From: Spirochaetia bacterium
GTDB taxonomy: Bacteria; Spirochaetota; Spirochaetia; Treponematales; Treponemataceae
DNA length: 22,961 nt
Assembly (NCBI GenBank): GCA_900770075.1
Contig: CAAGIZ010000204.1
Location: 1 to 22,961, forward strand
Direction of reading: 5' to 3'
A program made the translations under genes and the position numbers. The notes below the pieces were generated by a model. The model had not been told where the DNA came from and searched no databases. It saw only the letters and a program-made list of their open reading frames with translations. Positions 21,654 through 22,961 of the stretch are shown piece after piece. Positions within the stretch are counted from its first letter, which is position 1; each line of letters begins with the position of its first letter.

Positions 21654-21662
21654 TGATAAAAT
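21654..21662 (+). promoter_or_regulatory. trxB-like extended -10
   Basis: TGA-TAAAAT ends 7 nt before the ATG at 21670 and overlaps the region just before the ATG at 21664, favouring the second ATG. No clear -35. Confidence 0.4.
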
Positions 21663-21669
21663 CATGTAT

Positions 21670-22566
21670 ATGGAAAACTTTGACGGAAAAACTTTTGATG
21701 TTGCGGTAATCGGAGGCGGGCCTGCAGGAATCTCTGCGGCAGTATACGCCAGAAGGGGAAATTTTTCGGTTCTTGTCCTGCACAACGGCGGAAGTGCGCT
21801 GGAAAAAGCCCATAAAATCGAAAACTTTTACGGCTTTCCCGGCGGAATTTCCGGAGAAGAACTTTACAAAAACGGCCTTTTACAGGCAGAAAAGTTGGAA
21901 ATTGCCGTAGAAAAGGCAGAAGTTACCCATTTTGAAGTGCTTTCTGACGGAAAATTTGAAATTTCGGCAGGAGAGAAAAAATTCCAGTCAAAAACCCTGG
22001 TACTTGCCACTGGAAACAAAAAATTGAAGCCTGACATAAAGGGACTTGAAGATTTTGAAGGCAAGGGCGTAAGTTTCTGTGCAGTCTGCGACGCCTTTTT
22101 TTACAGACGCAAAAACGTGGCAGTAATAGGGAACGGACGCTTTGCTTTAAGCGAAGCCGAAGTCCTTTCCAGAACCGTCTCTTCCGTAAAAATCCTTACA
22201 AATGGTCAGGACAGCAGCGAATTAAAAAAACTGAACAAAACTTTTGCAGTTGATGAGCGCAAAATCGCAGAAATCAGGGGAAACACCAAAACAGACCTTG
22301 TAGGGGCAGTTGTCTTTGAAGACGGCGAAGTCCTGCAGACCGACGGAATTTTCATTGCCCTGGGAAAGGCAGGAGCCGCCGACTTTGCAAAAAAAGCAGG
22401 AATCATGCTGGAAGGCGATAAAATAAAAACCGACCCCCAAATGCACACAAACATACCGGGCCTGTTTGCCTGCGGCGACAGCACAGGCGGTCTTCTGCAG
22501 GTAAGCAAAGCAGTCTACGAAGGCACCCTCGCCGGCCTGAGCGCAATCAGCTATTTGAGGGCGTAG
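21670..22566 (+). CDS. Thioredoxin-reductase-like flavoprotein
   Basis: 298 residues. The N-terminal FAD-binding fold has VIGGGPAG (13-20), and a redox pair C137-A-V-C140 sits where thioredoxin reductases have CATC. The C-terminal FAD motif GLFACGDSTGG is intact. The NADPH domain is odd: the usual GGGxSA reads GNGRFA (154-159) and the HRRxxxR motif that grips NADPH phosphate is absent. It may use another electron donor, as ferredoxin- or flavin-type thioredoxin reductases do, or another disulfide partner. ATG at 21664 adds two residues; 21670 fits the -10 position. No Shine-Dalgarno near either. Confidence 0.85.
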   Translation: MENFDGKTFDVAVIGGGPAGISAAVYARRGNFSVLVLHNGGSALEKAHKIENFYGFPGGISGEELYKNGLLQAEKLEIAVEKAEVTHFEVLSDGKFEISAGEKKFQSKTLVLATGNKKLKPDIKGLEDFEGKGVSFCAVCDAFFYRRKNVAVIGNGRFALSEAEVLSRTVSSVKILTNGQDSSELKKLNKTFAVDERKIAEIRGNTKTDLVGAVVFEDGEVLQTDGIFIALGKAGAADFAKKAGIMLEGDKIKTDPQMHTNIPGLFACGDSTGGLLQVSKAVYEGTLAGLSAISYLRA

Positions 22567-22706
22567 GTCTAAAACGCAAGGGATGAGGAATTTTTTTATA
22601 CGGAAACAAAAAAGCAAATCAATTCTTGAGTTTCTGATTTAAGCTGGAACTTGTCATAGCATTTCGAACAAACAAAGTGAATCGAAAAATTTATTTTGAC
22701 AAAATT

Positions 22707-22943
22707 TTATTCTTCATCTTCTTCATAGTTAAATTCAATCTTGCTTTGCAGAATAATTTCATCGAGAATTTTATTCAAATATCCGTTTTTATCGGCTTCG
22801 TTAAGATAAAGAATCAGCATAGGTATATTGATAACTTCATCTATGGCTTTCATATACCGATTGACGATTAATTCTATGCCGTACTGCCGAACAGCATTTT
22901 CTCTTAAATGGTTTAAAATCGTTTCGGTAGAATCATTTGTCTT
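22707..22943 (-). CDS. 3' fragment of an unrecognised gene, cut by contig end
   Basis: The last 78 codons of a minus-strand frame. The visible part starts KTNDSTETILNHL and ends in an acidic tail NYEEDEE; it looks helical and soluble (ENAVRQYGIELIVNRY, MLILYLNEADKNGYLNKI). No family recognised. Its 5' end is missing. An apparent GTG start at 22958 lies wholly inside the sequencing adapter and is false; the first five codons read from it are adapter. The 140-bp spacer before trxB-like holds nothing I can name. Confidence 0.7.
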   Translation of the reverse strand, partial: KTNDSTETILNHLRENAVRQYGIELIVNRYMKAIDEVINIPMLILYLNEADKNGYLNKILDEIILQSKIEFNYEEDEE

Positions 22944-22961
22944 AGATCGGAAGAGCACACG
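22944..22961 (+). other. Illumina TruSeq adapter read-through
   Basis: AGATCGGAAGAGCACACG is an exact 18-base match to the start of the standard TruSeq read-1 adapter. It is a library artefact at the contig end and should be trimmed. Confidence 0.97.

Overview
The window looks like a piece of a spirochaete chromosome, most likely a Treponema or close relative. The evidence is a treponeme-style lipoprotein with a V-I-S-C lipobox, an HprK/HPr pair without sugar permeases, a two-domain cyclic-nucleotide-binding regulator, and intergenic spaces full of short GC-rich structured repeats. No species can be named from the sequence. The right end is a true contig end: the last 18 bases (22944-22961) are an Illumina adapter, not genomic DNA.

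Layout. 1-933: a structured repeat, then a CDP-alcohol phosphatidyltransferase (pgsA-like, minus). 934-2962: a repeat spacer, then a coupled minus-strand pair (cytidylate-kinase-like protein and a membrane protein). 3026-3592: a Nudix hydrolase (plus). 3732-5527: a minus-strand operon of a coiled-coil lipoprotein and a LysM-like exported protein. 5708-9362: a minus-strand run hpf, hprK, ptsH, lexA, holA (listed in transcription order), combining ribosome hibernation, HPr phosphorylation, SOS control and the replication clamp loader. 9445-10244: a gene-poor island with a very stable hairpin, an apparent type I toxin-antitoxin locus (26-residue hydrophobic peptide plus antisense RNA) and more repeats. 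10245-11768: rpoN (minus), which together with hpf-hprK-ptsH recalls the proteobacterial rpoN-hpf-ptsN cluster. 11769-12223: a tandem duplication of a 116-bp structured unit. 12224-18563: DUF1015 protein (plus), recQ (minus), tRNA-Leu(CAA) (plus), comM (minus) and a PHP phosphoesterase (minus). 18564-22566: a cNMP-binding regulator (plus), exonuclease III (minus) and a thioredoxin-reductase-like flavoprotein (plus), with a 123-bp inverted repeat pair beside the first two. 22707-22943: the 3' part of an unrecognised gene cut by the contig end.

Two observations stand out. First, the locus at 9672-9992 has every sequence feature of a type I toxin-antitoxin system: a small single-membrane-span peptide, a Shine-Dalgarno buried in a leader stem, and a convergent antisense RNA with its own strong promoter and terminator. 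Second, most genes here that lack a Shine-Dalgarno (pgsA, hprK, DUF1015, PHP, xthA, trxB-like) have a -10 box only 6-7 nt before the start codon, which predicts leaderless mRNAs. Genes with a normal GGAGG-type site do not show this. This rule also corrects several start codons.
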